NCBI RefSeq assembly: GCF_002776695.1
Contig: NZ_LFJC01000003.1
Span: 1,536,986-1,600,985 of the forward strand
From: Bradyrhizobium nitroreducens
GTDB taxonomy: Bacteria > Pseudomonadota > Alphaproteobacteria > Rhizobiales > Xanthobacteraceae
Reading direction: 5' to 3'
DNA length: 64,000 nucleotides
Part shown: positions 36,958-47,024 of the stretch, piece after piece
Numbering within the stretch: position 1 is the first letter of the stretch
Layout of the letters: every line of letters begins with the position of its first letter
Position numbers and translations under genes: made by a program
Notes under the pieces: generated by a model
What the model was told of the DNA's origin: nothing
Databases searched by the model: none
The model's input: only the letters and a program-made list of their open reading frames with translations

Positions 36958-37050
36958 GATGGCCTCATCGGTTGGTCGGGGCCGCAATCTATCGCCGCAA
37001 TGGGTGGAGTCGATAGGCCACCGCAAATCGGCTGATCACTTATCGGGCGA

Positions 37051-37500
37051 TCACGAAATCAAATCGGCCTTCATCAATGCGCGGATCGATTTCGGGATCG
37101 GCTGGGCGCGGCCGCCGCTGATGAAGGCGACGCGGACCTCGGCTTTCACCAGAACCTCCCCGCCGCGACGGACTTCCTGCGCCAGCATGATCGAGGCGCC
37201 CTTCACCGCGACCGGCCAGGTCACGACGTCGAGCACGTCGTCCATCCGCGCGGGCTTGAGGAAATCGAGATGCATCGAGCGCACCACGAAGGCAAAGCCT
37301 GTGCCTTCGGTCTCGGCCTGCTCGAACAGCGCCTGCTGCTCGGCGCCCATCAACCGCAAATGATTGGTGCGGCCACGTTCCATGTAGCGCAGATAATTGG
37401 CGTGATAGACGATGCCGGAAAAATCCGTGTCCTCGTAATAGACGCGGACCTGCATGTGGTGGCGGCCATCGCGGATCTCGCCGTCGAGATGAGCTGTCAC
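37051..37500 (-). CDS. ybgC: YbgC-type acyl-CoA thioesterase
   Basis: A 149-residue hot-dog-fold thioesterase. The catalytic Asp is in YYEDTDFSGIVYHANYLRYMERGR, the hallmark of 4-hydroxybenzoyl-CoA-type thioesterases, near residue 22. YbgC proteins hydrolyse short acyl-CoAs and in many proteobacteria head the tol-pal operon; here no tol gene follows. A GTG start at 37500 is preferred because it gives the family length; the longer frame continues 21 codons into intergenic sequence. Confidence 0.88.
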   Translation of the reverse strand: MTAHLDGEIRDGRHHMQVRVYYEDTDFSGIVYHANYLRYMERGRTNHLRLMGAEQQALFEQAETEGTGFAFVVRSMHLDFLKPARMDDVLDVVTWPVAVKGASIMLAQEVRRGGEVLVKAEVRVAFISGGRAQPIPKSIRALMKADLIS

Positions 37501-37593
37501 GTCGCGAGCCTCTTCGCTTGTCGGTAACCGGCCCGTTTTGCGCAAAAACGGCCGGCCGCGCAAGCGTGTCGCTTTTTCTTGGTCGCGTTTTCT

Positions 37594-38550
37594 TTACGCG
37601 AACCGGTCTCCACTTCGCTCGAAAACGCTATCGGATACAACCAGCCCTGTCCTTCCCAGCGTCACCTCGACGATCTCGGGCGGCACGCCGACGCGGACCG
37701 GCATGATGCTGCAACCGAGGCCGCCGGAGACGATGAGATCGCATTTCAGGCGGAAGTGGCCATAGGCGAGCCGCATGCCGTTCTTGGGCGACACGGCCGG
37801 CGACCAGCCGAGCAGGCGGACCTGGCCGCCATGGGTATGGCCGGACAGTTGCAGCGCGACGCGCGCGGGCACGAGCGGCGCGATGTTGGGCTCGTGCGCG
37901 AGCAGGATGACCGGCGCATCGTCGGAGATCTTCGCCAGCGTGCCTGCGAGATCGTCGGCGCCCAGCCGGTGCGCGCGGCCATAACGCTTCGAAGGATAAT
38001 AAGCCAGTTGATCGCCGAGCCCGGCGAGCCAGAACGAACGGCCGTCCTTGGACAGACGCACGACGTCGTTCTCGTAGACGGGAATGCCGGCCGCCTCCAG
38101 CGCCCGATGCGCGATGGTCGGCCCGTGCCCCGCCCGCTGCACGGTCCGGTCGTCCCAATAGTCGTGATTACCCATGACGGCATGGACGCCGAGCGGCGCC
38201 TTGAGGCCGGCCAGCACCCTCGCCCATTCGCGCGACGGGATCAGCCGCGTGACGTGGTGGAGGCCGGCGACATAGTCGCCGAGCAGCACGATGATATCGG
38301 GCTTCAGCGCATTGGTGCGCTCGACGATGCCCTCGATCCGCTCCAGCGACATCCAGGGATCGCAGGCGTGGATGTCGGCGATGGCGGCGATCTTCAGCGG
38401 GAAATCCTTCGGCCATTGCCGCGGCGTCGGATGATAGCGGGTGACGCGGAGCCGCAGCACCGGCTCGACGCCGACACCATAGGCGGCGGTCGAGATGCCG
38501 AGGGCGGACAGACCGCCGATGGAGCGAATGAAGTGACGGCGCGTGATCAT
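37594..38550 (-). CDS. calcineurin-like metallophosphoesterase (YaeI-like)
   Basis: A 318-residue enzyme with the metallophosphoesterase motif series: DIHACDPWM near residue 57, LLGDYVAG near 95, MGNHDYWDD near 127, LAHEPN near 225 and SGHTHGGQVRL near 245. The N terminus MITRRHFIRSIGGLSALGI contains a twin-arginine-like signal, so the enzyme is probably exported. Related to YaeI/YkuE phosphodiesterases active on UDP-diacylglucosamine-like substrates; the true substrate is not known. Confidence 0.85.
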   Translation of the reverse strand: MITRRHFIRSIGGLSALGISTAAYGVGVEPVLRLRVTRYHPTPRQWPKDFPLKIAAIADIHACDPWMSLERIEGIVERTNALKPDIIVLLGDYVAGLHHVTRLIPSREWARVLAGLKAPLGVHAVMGNHDYWDDRTVQRAGHGPTIAHRALEAAGIPVYENDVVRLSKDGRSFWLAGLGDQLAYYPSKRYGRAHRLGADDLAGTLAKISDDAPVILLAHEPNIAPLVPARVALQLSGHTHGGQVRLLGWSPAVSPKNGMRLAYGHFRLKCDLIVSGGLGCSIMPVRVGVPPEIVEVTLGRTGLVVSDSVFERSGDRFA

Positions 38551-38635
38551 GAAAAACCCGCTTCAGCTACAGCCTCTCGATGCGATCGGATTGGAGCGGA
38601 ATTGGGGTGCACGCGTGCAGACGGCCAGCATCTGC

Positions 38636-38652
38636 GTGCAGACGGTCTGCAC
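38636..38652. repeat. 17-base palindrome downstream of the duplicated-domain gene
   Basis: GTGCAGAC-G-GTCTGCAC, six bases beyond the stop of the following minus-strand gene. CGTGCAGACGG occurs twice within 30 bases. It may be a weak terminator, but no T run follows. Confidence 0.45.
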
Positions 38653-38657
38653 AGGGA

Positions 38658-39527
38658 TTACCAACGGCTCTCGCCGACCAGCGCGTCGAGCCGCGCCTTC
38701 AACTCGTCGGACGCGCGGTAGTACCAGACGCCACCGAGCAGATCACGAAAACGTTCGTTGCTCCGCGCCTCGCGCTCGATGCGGTCGATCGTGGCGGCGC
38801 TGATCACGTCTTCGAGGGGACCTGCGGCCAGCAGCGACAGCAGCACCGGGTTGGCTTCGATCTCCAGGATTTCCAGAATGAGATCGATCAACTTGTCGGG
38901 ATCGTCCTCGCACAGGTCGCGCTCGAAATCCATGATCGCGAACAGATTGTCGTCCTGGTCACGCTCGGATCTGGAATATTGCTCGACCCAGGCGCGCGCC
39001 AGCGCGGGCACCGACATGCCGGCGCAATCCAGCGGCGCGCGCGGCGTGCGCTGCGCCTGACGGTCGGCCTGCCAGGCCTTGCTGTCGGCAAGTCCTGCAA
39101 TGCGCGACATCGAGGGGTCGTCGGGCGCGACATGCACACCACCGAGCAGCCAGCGCAGCCGGTCATTGTGTCCGGCCTCGTGCTCGATACGCGCGATCAG
39201 ATCAGGATCGCGCGCATGGAGCAGCACCGGAAGGAATTTGTCGTCGAGCTGCATGACCGTCGGCTTGTCAGCCTCGGTCCTGAGCACCTCCAGCACGAGA
39301 TCGAGCGCGGCTTCAGGCCTGCGATGCGGCAGATGATCGAAATAGAGCTTGAGAGTCCAGACGCTGCTGACCTGGTCGCGGCGGCTGACGCGCTGAAGCG
39401 CGCACCACATCGACGCCAACTCGTCGAGGGCCAGGGAATCGAGGAACGCCTCGGTCTCGTCGGGCGTGCGCAGTTGCGGCACGGCCGCGATCACCCCGAG
39501 CAATCCAGCGTCTCCCGTCGGCTCCAT
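38658..39527 (-). CDS. protein of unknown function with internal duplication (DUF6869-like)
   Basis: A 289-residue soluble protein without signal peptide or membrane span. Two similar segments are visible: residues ~74-133 (LDLVLEVLRTEADKP ... LIARIEHEAGHNDRLRWLLGGV) and ~213-268 (LIDLILEILEIEANP ... TIDRIEREARSNERFRDLLGGV). The repeated ending IE-x-EA-x4-R-x2-LLGGV recalls the DUF6869 type; the second copy looks more complete, with LLAAGPLEDVIS. The acidic composition and small alpha-helical repeats fit a protein-binding role. The function is unknown. The ATG at 39527 follows GGAGTGGGAAGA. It lies between ruvB and the metallophosphoesterase gene. Confidence 0.75.
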   Translation of the reverse strand: MEPTGDAGLLGVIAAVPQLRTPDETEAFLDSLALDELASMWCALQRVSRRDQVSSVWTLKLYFDHLPHRRPEAALDLVLEVLRTEADKPTVMQLDDKFLPVLLHARDPDLIARIEHEAGHNDRLRWLLGGVHVAPDDPSMSRIAGLADSKAWQADRQAQRTPRAPLDCAGMSVPALARAWVEQYSRSERDQDDNLFAIMDFERDLCEDDPDKLIDLILEILEIEANPVLLSLLAAGPLEDVISAATIDRIEREARSNERFRDLLGGVWYYRASDELKARLDALVGESRW

Positions 39528-39621
39528 TCTTCCCACTCCAATCCGTCTGCATCAGCGGCGAAGTCCGCCGCGCGTTCGATTAGTGACGGGATTGGACCTG
39601 AGGGTTCACCGGCGGCGGCAG

Positions 39622-40683
39622 TCAGTCGTCCTCGGCCTGGTCGGTGCCGAACAAGCCGAATTGTGCCGCTGCATCGCGCGAGGGCTCGGCGATGCCGAGA
39701 TGGCGGAAGGCGTGCGAGGTGAGCAGGCGGCCGCGCGGGGTGCGCTGGAGATAGCCGCACTGGATCAGATAGGGCTCGATGATGTCCTCGATCGCATCGC
39801 GCGGCTCGGAAAGGGCCGCGGCCATGGTCTCGACACCCACCGGGCCGCCGCCATAGTTCGTCGCGATGGTCGTGAGGTAGCGGCGGTCCATGGCATCGAG
39901 GCCAGCGGCATCGACCTCGAGCGCGCTGAGCGCGTGGTCGGCAATCTTGCGGTCGATCTTGTCGGCATCGGCCGCCGAGGCGAAATCGCGCACCCGGCGC
40001 AGGAGGCGGCCGGCGATGCGCGGCGTGCCGCGGGCGCGGCGCGCGATCTCGTTGGCGCCGTCGGCACTCATGCCGACGTTGAGCACGCGGGCGCCGCGGC
40101 TGACGATGCTTTCCAACTCCTCGATGGTGTAGAAATTCAGCCGCACCGGAATGCCGAAGCGGTCGCGCAAGGGATTGGTGAGCAGGCCGGCGCGCGTGGT
40201 GGCGCCGATGAGGGTGAATTTCGACAGCTCGATCTTCACCGAGCGCGCCGCCGGGCCCTCGCCGATGATGAGGTCGAGCTGAAAATCCTCCATCGCGGGA
40301 TAGAGCACCTCCTCCACCGCGGGGCTGAGGCGATGAATCTCGTCGATGAAGAGCACGTCGCGCTCTTCGAGATTGGTGAGAAGGGCTGCGAGATCGCCGG
40401 CCTTGGCGATGACAGGGCCCGAGGTGGCGCGAAAGCCGACGCCGAGCTCCTTCGCCACGATCTGCGCCAACGTGGTCTTGCCGAGGCCCGGAGGACCTAC
40501 GAACAGCACATGATCCAGCGCCTCGCCGCGCTTGCGCGCCGCCTCGATGAAGATCGAGAGATTCTTGCGCGCCTGCTGCTGGCCGACGAAGTCGGACAGC
40601 GATTGCGGGCGCAAGGCGGTGTCGCCGACATCGTCGCTGCGGCGCTCGGGCGAGACCATGCGGCTGGCCTTGGGATCGCTCAC
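39622..40683 (-). CDS. ruvB: RuvB, Holliday-junction branch-migration helicase
   Basis: A 353-residue AAA+ motor: Walker [13 protein letters not shown] near residue 64, Walker [10 protein letters not shown] near 113, sensor 1 [19 protein letters not shown] near 160-178 and a C-terminal winged helix (residues ~265-335). Two RuvB hexamers pump DNA through the RuvA-bound junction. Its start overlaps the ruvA stop by four bases. Length and motifs are normal. Confidence 0.97.
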   Translation of the reverse strand: MSDPKASRMVSPERRSDDVGDTALRPQSLSDFVGQQQARKNLSIFIEAARKRGEALDHVLFVGPPGLGKTTLAQIVAKELGVGFRATSGPVIAKAGDLAALLTNLEERDVLFIDEIHRLSPAVEEVLYPAMEDFQLDLIIGEGPAARSVKIELSKFTLIGATTRAGLLTNPLRDRFGIPVRLNFYTIEELESIVSRGARVLNVGMSADGANEIARRARGTPRIAGRLLRRVRDFASAADADKIDRKIADHALSALEVDAAGLDAMDRRYLTTIATNYGGGPVGVETMAAALSEPRDAIEDIIEPYLIQCGYLQRTPRGRLLTSHAFRHLGIAEPSRDAAAQFGLFGTDQAEDD

Positions 40684-41297
40684 TTCGCCAATTCCTTCAG
40701 GCCGAGGCGAATGAGCTGCGCGGTCTCGGCGCCCTCACCCGCACTCCGCGAGGCCGATGCGATGGCGGCGGCTGCCTGCGGCTGGCCGTAGCCGAGATTG
40801 ACCAGCGCGGAGATCGCGTCCGCCACCGGGCGCGGCGCGCGCTGGTCGTCGACGGCACCGGCGAGATGCACCACGGCCGGGTCCACATTGGCGAAGGCCG
40901 GCGCCTTGTCCTTCAACTCGGTGACGATGCGCTCGGCGACCTTGGGGCCGACGCCGGGCGTGCGCGCCACCGCGGCCTTGTCGCGGAGCGCAATGGCATT
41001 GGCGAGATCGGCCGGCGCCAGCGTGCCGAGCACCGCGAGCGCGACCTTGGCGCCGACGCCCTGCACGGTCTGGAGCAGGCGAAACCATTCGCGCTCCTGG
41101 TCGGTGCGGAAGCCGAACAGCTTTATCGCGTCCTCGCGAACATAGGTCTCGATCGACAGCACCGCCGCTTCACCGGGCGAGGGCAGATGTTGCAAGGTAC
41201 GCGATGAGCAATGCACCTGGTAACCGACACCGCCGACGTCGAGGATGACAAAATCCTCGCCGTAGGAATCGATCAGGCCCTTGAGCTTGCCGATCAT
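40680..41297 (-). CDS. ruvA: RuvA, Holliday-junction DNA-binding subunit
   Basis: A 205-residue protein with the RuvA domain order: N-terminal OB fold ([20 protein letters not shown]), central helix-hairpin-helix pair ([18 protein letters not shown] near 75; [15 protein letters not shown] near 115) and the C-terminal RuvB-contact domain (about 155-205). It forms tetramers on four-way junctions. ruvC and ruvB overlap it by four bases on each side. Confidence 0.96.
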   Translation of the reverse strand: MIGKLKGLIDSYGEDFVILDVGGVGYQVHCSSRTLQHLPSPGEAAVLSIETYVREDAIKLFGFRTDQEREWFRLLQTVQGVGAKVALAVLGTLAPADLANAIALRDKAAVARTPGVGPKVAERIVTELKDKAPAFANVDPAVVHLAGAVDDQRAPRPVADAISALVNLGYGQPQAAAAIASASRSAGEGAETAQLIRLGLKELAK

Positions 41298-41821
41298 AGG
41301 CTCGCCACCTTCAGCCGCAGCGCGGTGCTCTGGCGGTGATGGGCGTGGGTGATGGCGATGGCGAGCGCGTCGGCCGCGTCGGCCGATGGCGGATCGGCCT
41401 TCGGCAGAAGAATCTTCAGCATCATCGCGATCTGGGCCTTCTCGGCGTGACCGGCGCCGACGACGGTTTTCTTGACCTGGTTGGGCGCGTATTCGGCGAC
41501 CGAGATGCCAAACATTGCGGGCGCCAGCATGGCGACGCCGCGGGCCTGGCCGAGCTTCAGCGTCGCAACGCCGTCCTTGTTGACGAAGGTCTGCTCGACC
41601 GCGGCTTCCATCGGCTGGTGATCGGACAGGACGGAAGCGAGCCCTTCGTGGATCGCGAGCAGCCGGCTTGCCAGTGGCAGGTCGTTCGGCGGTTCCACCG
41701 AGCCGCAGGCCACATAGATCAGGCGGTTGCCGTCAGCCTCGATCACGCCCCAGCCGGTGCGGCGCAGGCCGGGGTCGATGCCGATGATGCGGACGGGGCC
41801 ACGAATCGGGAGCGCAGTCAT
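41294..41821 (-). CDS. ruvC: RuvC, Holliday-junction resolvase
   Basis: A 175-residue nuclease with the RNase-H-like catalytic acids: Asp in [14 protein letters not shown] (residue 16), Glu in [11 protein letters not shown] near 70 and the two Asp in [12 protein letters not shown] near 150. It cuts junctions after branch migration by RuvAB. First of the ruvCAB genes; separated from yebC by 214 bases holding a repeat. Confidence 0.96.
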   Translation of the reverse strand: MTALPIRGPVRIIGIDPGLRRTGWGVIEADGNRLIYVACGSVEPPNDLPLASRLLAIHEGLASVLSDHQPMEAAVEQTFVNKDGVATLKLGQARGVAMLAPAMFGISVAEYAPNQVKKTVVGAGHAEKAQIAMMLKILLPKADPPSADAADALAIAITHAHHRQSTALRLKVASL

Positions 41822-41917
41822 GGGCCAGTGATAGCGGCTGGCCGCTGGAAGCGAAACAGAAACAGAACGGAAGTAACAGGGGAAGTGGCGGGCGCGCTGC
41901 CGCCCGCGGCAAACTCC

Positions 41918-42021
41918 GTCGTCATCCCCCGCGAAGGCGGGGTATCCAGTACGCCGCGGCTTATCCGTATCTCTCTGGCGTCTCTGGAATACTGGGTCGC
42001 CCGGTCAAGCCGGGCGACGAC
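41918..42021. repeat. palindrome-ended intergenic repeat, family 2, copy 1
   Basis: A stretch of about 104 bases with hairpins at both ends (CCCCCGCGAAGGCGGGG and CGCCCGGTCAAGCCGGGCG) around a core with ATCCAGTACGCCGCGGC and CTGGAATACTGG. The same layout recurs on the other strand at 52612-52713. Confidence 0.75.
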
Positions 42022-42035
42022 AGCGGTGGAGGCCT

Positions 42036-42782
42036 TCACCCGCCCATCTTCGCCATCAGCGCGTCCGACACCTCGAAATTCGCGTAAACCTGCTGGACGT
42101 CGTCATGCTCGTTGAGCAAGTCCATCAGCTTGAGCAGCTTCTCGCCGGTCTCGTCGTCGACGGCGACCGTGTTCTGCGGCTTCCAGATCAGCGCGGCCTT
42201 GCGCGGCTCGCCGAACTTGGCTTCCAGCGCCTTGGCGACGTCGCGATAGCCTTCGGTCGAGGCGTAGATCTCATGGCCGCCTTCGCCGGACACGACGTCG
42301 TCGGCGCCGGCCTCGATCGCGGCATCGAGCACGGCGTCGTCGGAGGCAACCGAGCGATCGTATTCGATGATGCCGGTGCGGTCGAACATGAAGGAGACCG
42401 AGCCGGTTTCACCGAGATTGCCGCCCGATTTGGTGAAGAAGGAGCGGATATCGGAGGCGGCGCGGTTGCGGTTGTCGGTCAGCGCCTCGACGATGACAGC
42501 GACGCCGCCGGGGCCATAGCCCTCGTAGCGGATCTCGTCGTAGTTCTCCCCGTCGCTGCCGAGCGCCTTCTTGATGGCGCGCTCGATATTGTCCTTGGGC
42601 ATGTTCTCCTGCCGCGCCGCGATCACGGCGGCGCGCAGGCGGGGGTTCATGTTGGGGTCGGGCGTCCCCAGCTTGGCGGCGACCGTGATTTCCCGCGCCA
42701 GCTTGCCGAACAGCTTGGACTTCTGGGCATCCTGCCGCCCCTTGCGGTGCATGATGTTCTTGAATTGGGAATGTCCGGCCAT
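42036..42782 (-). CDS. yebC: YebC/PmpR-family protein
   Basis: A 248-residue member of the TACO1/YebC family, beginning [20 protein letters not shown]. Conserved segments include [25 protein letters not shown] near residue 46 and [22 protein letters not shown] near 84. Recent work on the family points to a role in translation of proline-rich stretches, and older work to transcription regulation. It sits upstream of ruvCAB, a common proteobacterial order. Confidence 0.95.
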   Translation of the reverse strand: MAGHSQFKNIMHRKGRQDAQKSKLFGKLAREITVAAKLGTPDPNMNPRLRAAVIAARQENMPKDNIERAIKKALGSDGENYDEIRYEGYGPGGVAVIVEALTDNRNRAASDIRSFFTKSGGNLGETGSVSFMFDRTGIIEYDRSVASDDAVLDAAIEAGADDVVSGEGGHEIYASTEGYRDVAKALEAKFGEPRKAALIWKPQNTVAVDDETGEKLLKLMDLLNEHDDVQQVYANFEVSDALMAKMGG

Positions 42783-43003
42783 GCGTGGTCTCTCGAGGAA
42801 TCGTCAGCCAAAGGTGAGCGTGGGAAGCGCGGCCTTATAGGCCGCCGCCCACCGGAATCAAAGGGATCTCCTACTCCTAAGGTAGCACCGTAAAGGTAGC
42901 CCTGGGTACGGCCGGGTGCCTAGAGATCGGGCATTGTTAACCCTGATTTCATTCCGGGCTGCGAAAATAGCGTCCGACCGTTTTCCCTGACAAGAGAGAG
43001 CTG

Positions 43004-44755
43004 ATGGCGTTCGGACTATTTCGGAAGCGTCTGCCGGACCCGGCTGCGCCGGCGGCCGCCCCGGCGGCTCCGCACCCGGCGGCCCATTCCGAGCCCGCGG
43101 CCATGGCCGAAACTGATTCGGCCCGGGAAATCCTGGAGCTGCTGGAACTCGAGCTCGGCGCCATGATCCGCCAACTCGAACGCGCCGCCAATTCGGTGGC
43201 CGGCGGGGCCGAGGCGACCGCCGCGACCCTTGCCGCCATCCGCGACCGCACCGACGCCCTGACCGGCCGGACCAACGCGGCGCAATCGACCGCCTCCACC
43301 TTCGCCCATGCCGCCGACAAGTTCACCCAGTCCGCCCAGGGCATCGGCGCGCAGGTTCGCGAAGCCGGCAAGCTCGCCGACGAGGCCAGCGCCGCGGCGC
43401 AGGAAGCCCGCGCCAATGTCGATCGCCTGCGCGAATCCTCCGCCGCCATCGGCAACGTCGTCAATCTGATCGCGCAGATCGCGCGGCAGACGACGCTGCT
43501 CGCGCTCAATTCGACGATCGAGGCCGCGCGCGCGGGCGCAGCCGGCAAGGGCTTTGCGGTCGTCGCCACCGAGGTCAAGGCCCTCGCGGTGCAGACGCAG
43601 AGCGCGACCGAAGAGATCACGAAGAAGATCGACGCGCTGCAGCGCGACGCCGCAGGCTCCGCGGATGCCGTGCACCGCATCTCGCAGGCGATCGAGGCGA
43701 TCCGCCCGGTGTTCGAAACCGTCAACGGCGCGGTCGCGGAACAGAACGCCACCACGAGCGAAGTTTCCGGCAACGCCGCCAGCGCCTCGGAGTTCATCGT
43801 CTCGGTCGGCGAGAGCGCGGCCGAGATCGACGCCGCGACCAAGGCGGCCGAATCCCACGGCGAGAACGTCGCCAGCGCCGGCAAGGCCGTCACCACCTTC
43901 GCACAGAAGCTGAAATCGCGCTGCGCCGTGCTGCTGCGCCAGAGCGAGCACGACGACCGCCGCAAGACCGAGCGGCTGCCCTGCCATCTCAAGTTCGAGA
44001 GCGCGCGCGGCATCATGCCGGTCTATGAAATCTCGATGGACGGTGTGCTGATCGGCGGCACGGACGCAGGCCGGCTCGCAGCGCAAGCCATGATCGAGGG
44101 CACGCTGGAAGACGTCGGCGCCTGCCGCCTGCGCGTGATCGAGCAATCCAAGGCGGGCGCCCGCGCGCAATTCGTCGCCCCCAATGCCGAGCTCCGCGAA
44201 AAGATCGAGGACAAGCTCTGGTCGATCCACGGGGAGAACACCGAGTTCGTTACCCGCGCCATGGAGGCGGGCAACGCGCTGACTGCGATCTTCGAGCAGG
44301 CGGTCGCGCGCGGCGAGATCAAGATCGACGACCTCTTCGACACCGACTATGTCGAAATCGCCGGAACCAATCCGCAGCAATTCCGCACGAAATATCTCGA
44401 CTGGGCCGACCGCGCCTTGCCGCCGTTCCAGGAGGCCTTTCTGGCGAAGGACCAACGCATGGCGTTCTGCGCCATGGTCGACCGCAACGGCTTCCTGCCG
44501 GTGCACAACAAGATCTATTCGCACCCGCAGCGACCGGGCGACGCCGCCTGGAACACGGCCAACAGCCGCAACCGGCGGATATTCAACGATCCGGCGGGGC
44601 TCGCTGCCGCGCGCAACCTGCGATCGTACCTGGTCCAGAGCTATGCGCGCGACATGGGCAATGGAAATACGGTGATGATGCGCGAGATCGACGTCCCGAT
44701 CCGCGTGCAGGGCCGGCACTGGGGTGGATTCCGCACGGCTTACAAGCTCTCGTAG
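43004..44755 (+). CDS. soluble chemoreceptor-like protein with PilZ-like insert
   Basis: A 583-residue protein without membrane spans. After an Ala/Pro-rich N terminus (10-35), residues ~40-305 form the methyl-accepting coiled coil with the signalling tip [20 protein letters not shown] at 159-178. Residues ~306-392 look like a PilZ domain: RKTER (320-324, R-x3-R) and EISMDG (342-347, a variant of D/N-x-S-x2-G). A C-terminal domain (about 410-583) is shared with the next gene ([32 protein letters not shown]). This order, signalling part first and sensor last, is the reverse of classical receptors. Ligand and partner kinase are unknown; no che genes are in the window. Confidence 0.85.
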   Translation: MAFGLFRKRLPDPAAPAAAPAAPHPAAHSEPAAMAETDSAREILELLELELGAMIRQLERAANSVAGGAEATAATLAAIRDRTDALTGRTNAAQSTASTFAHAADKFTQSAQGIGAQVREAGKLADEASAAAQEARANVDRLRESSAAIGNVVNLIAQIARQTTLLALNSTIEAARAGAAGKGFAVVATEVKALAVQTQSATEEITKKIDALQRDAAGSADAVHRISQAIEAIRPVFETVNGAVAEQNATTSEVSGNAASASEFIVSVGESAAEIDAATKAAESHGENVASAGKAVTTFAQKLKSRCAVLLRQSEHDDRRKTERLPCHLKFESARGIMPVYEISMDGVLIGGTDAGRLAAQAMIEGTLEDVGACRLRVIEQSKAGARAQFVAPNAELREKIEDKLWSIHGENTEFVTRAMEAGNALTAIFEQAVARGEIKIDDLFDTDYVEIAGTNPQQFRTKYLDWADRALPPFQEAFLAKDQRMAFCAMVDRNGFLPVHNKIYSHPQRPGDAAWNTANSRNRRIFNDPAGLAAARNLRSYLVQSYARDMGNGNTVMMREIDVPIRVQGRHWGGFRTAYKLS

Positions 44756-44775
44756 ATTTCAAAAGGGTGCCGCAT

Positions 44776-44802
44776 TATTTCGAACGGCCCCCGCTCGAAA
44801 TA
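44776..44802. repeat. inverted repeat between the two receptor genes
   Basis: TATTTCGA and TCGAAATA, 8-base arms with an 11-base G/C-rich spacer, located 20 bases after the first receptor's stop. It could be a regulator site for the second gene or a weak terminator. Confidence 0.4.
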
Positions 44803-44937
44803 GAGAAATAGGGCGTAGATTTCGTCTGAGTGCACGCTCAGGCAAGACGCCGGCCGCGAATCGTCCTTTTAAGCTGAATCGGAATGGGAATGCCGCCGTG
44901 AGCCGGGTTGCGGCTCTGACTGGAGGACTCATCGAAC

Positions 44938-46362
44938 ATGTCCGTCGTACAACTTGCAGTCATGGACACCGGCTCCAATCGCACGCTGGCCGAGCGGCTG
45001 ATCGACCAGCTTGCCGACCGCATCGGCGGTCTCGGCGTGGAACTCGCCGATATTGCCGGCAACGTTCAGGAAGTCGCCAGCCGCGTCGCAAACCAGTCGG
45101 AACGGTTCCACCATTTGCAGAAGACGGCCGAGACGATGGTCTCGGCCAACCACGACATCGCCAACGCCTCGCAGGCCGTGCAGACCACGACGTCGGCCGC
45201 GGTCGGCGAGATCACGCAGTCGCGCAGCGCCGTCGACACCGCCGTCAGCCATATCTCCGAGCTCGTTGCAGCGGTGGAGCGGATCGAGGCCCGCCTCAGC
45301 GCCGTCGGCTCGGCGCTGGCCCAGGTCGCGAAAGTCTCCGGTTCGATCGAGGCGATCGCCAAGCAGACCAATCTGCTCGCGCTCAACGCCACCATCGAAG
45401 CCGCGCGCGCCGGCAATGCCGGCCGCGGCTTTGCGGTGGTCGCAAGCGAGGTGAAGAACCTCGCGGAAGCCACCCGTCAGGCCACGCACCAGATCTCCGA
45501 CACCGTGCGCGATCTCGACGGCCAGATCGAAGGCCTGATCGGCGAGAGCAGCGACGCCTCGCAGCGCGCCAAGACCGCCGGCGAAGGCGCGCAAGCGATC
45601 TCCGGCATCATCTCGCGCGTCCAGCAAGGGTTCGCTTCCGTGGAGGCGGAGATCGGCAGCGTCACGCGCGCGGCGACCTCCAATCTCGGACATTGCGACA
45701 CCGTCATCAGCGAGCTCAGCGAGCTCGCCAAGGGCGTCGATCTCTCCTCGCGCGACCTCAAGAACGCCGACGAGCGGGTGGCGAAGCTGCTCGACACGTC
45801 CGAGGGCCTGATCGCGCTGATCGCCGACAGCGGCGTGGAGACGTCGGACACGCCGCTGATCCGCATCGTGGTCGACACCGCGAAGCGGATCTCGGCCGAA
45901 TTCGAAGCCGCGCTCGATCGTGGCGACATCACACTCGACCAGCTGCTCGACGAGACCTACCGCGAAATTCCGGGCACCGACCCGAAGCAGTATCTCACCA
46001 ATTACGTCGAGTTCACCGACCGCGTGCTGCCGGCGATCCAGGACCCGATCCAGAAATCGGATCCGCGCATCGTCTATTGCGTGGCCTGGGCGCGGAGCGG
46101 CTACCTGCCGACCCACAACCCGAACTACCGCCTGCCGCAGGGCAAGGACCCGGTCTGGAACAACGCCAATTGCCGCAACCGGCGCCTGTTCAACGACCGC
46201 ACGGTGAAGAAGGTCGCCGGCAGCACCAAGCCGTTCCTGCTCCAGACCTACCGCCGCGACATGGGCGGCGGGCAGTTCGTTCTGATGAAGGATCTGTCCT
46301 CGCCGATCATGATCCGCGGCAAGCACTGGGGCGCCTTCCGGATGGGATTCCGGCAGGGCTGA
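44938..46362 (+). CDS. soluble chemoreceptor-like protein
   Basis: A 474-residue cytoplasmic receptor-like protein: coiled-coil signalling region (about 15-300) with the tip [20 protein letters not shown] at 140-159 and [17 protein letters not shown] after it, then a C-terminal domain (about 308-474) containing [19 protein letters not shown] near 390, [10 protein letters not shown] at 411-420, [17 protein letters not shown] near 434 and [10 protein letters not shown] near 462. That domain is clearly the same as the one ending the preceding gene's product, so the two are paralogues; this one lacks the PilZ-like insert. GGAGG lies 11 bases before the ATG. Confidence 0.86.
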   Translation: MSVVQLAVMDTGSNRTLAERLIDQLADRIGGLGVELADIAGNVQEVASRVANQSERFHHLQKTAETMVSANHDIANASQAVQTTTSAAVGEITQSRSAVDTAVSHISELVAAVERIEARLSAVGSALAQVAKVSGSIEAIAKQTNLLALNATIEAARAGNAGRGFAVVASEVKNLAEATRQATHQISDTVRDLDGQIEGLIGESSDASQRAKTAGEGAQAISGIISRVQQGFASVEAEIGSVTRAATSNLGHCDTVISELSELAKGVDLSSRDLKNADERVAKLLDTSEGLIALIADSGVETSDTPLIRIVVDTAKRISAEFEAALDRGDITLDQLLDETYREIPGTDPKQYLTNYVEFTDRVLPAIQDPIQKSDPRIVYCVAWARSGYLPTHNPNYRLPQGKDPVWNNANCRNRRLFNDRTVKKVAGSTKPFLLQTYRRDMGGGQFVLMKDLSSPIMIRGKHWGAFRMGFRQG

Positions 46363-47024
46363 CCACCGCTCAACCAAAAATATGAAAAACAACCCCATGC
46401 ACAGTAGCCGGGGCATGCGAAATCAATGGCTTACGCCGACAGCCTGCGGCCCGTTTTGACTCGCCGGGCAAAACAGGCGCATAATGCTATTATTCCGAAA
46501 TCATTGTCATCCTCTTCCCTTCTCCCCTTGTGGGAAGGTGGCGCGAAGCGCCGGATGAGGGGTCTGCCTACCGCGGGCCGAGCTGCGTGAGAATGAGAGA
46601 GGATCATACGCGGAGACAGACCCCTCACCCGAGTGAGTCTGCATCTACTGACGTCGCCGCCCTCTCCCACAAGGGGAGAGGGCACAGCAATCGGCGTCGC
46701 GGATGATCCGTCGGACCACCGCCGACTGACTTTTACAAACGCACGAATTTCATCACCGCATCATTTGCACATTCGCACGACAATTTGCGAAGGACGACGA
46801 CGCGCGCGATGAAAATGCGCCAAAAAATGACGATTATCATATCATTTAGCCCAAATGGGCTGCAGTGATCGCCGCACAAATTCGTGAACGTCATGGTCTG
46901 CCGGCTCAGCTGCGCAAATATGCATTGCTGCGAATTTGGAAGCTTCATCGTTTCGCATCGGTATGATTATGGTCGCGCGCAAATCGCCGAACGCCGCGAG
47001 CGTTCGTCGAGCAAGGGGATGCAT
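46363..47024. other. 662-base intergenic region
   Basis: No gene is supported here. The middle holds a palindromic repeat (46508-46685). The remaining 340 bases up to the Mo-hydroxylase operon are notably A/T-richer than the surroundings and probably contain that operon's promoter; no specific element could be assigned. Confidence 0.5.
46508..46685. repeat. palindrome-ended intergenic repeat, family 3
   Basis: About 175 bases with complementary ends: CTTCTCCCCTTGTGGGA at left and TCCCACAAGGGGAGAGG at right. Inner arms GGATGAGGGGTCTG and CAGACCCCTCACCC also pair, so the whole unit can fold into one long hairpin. Confidence 0.75.
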
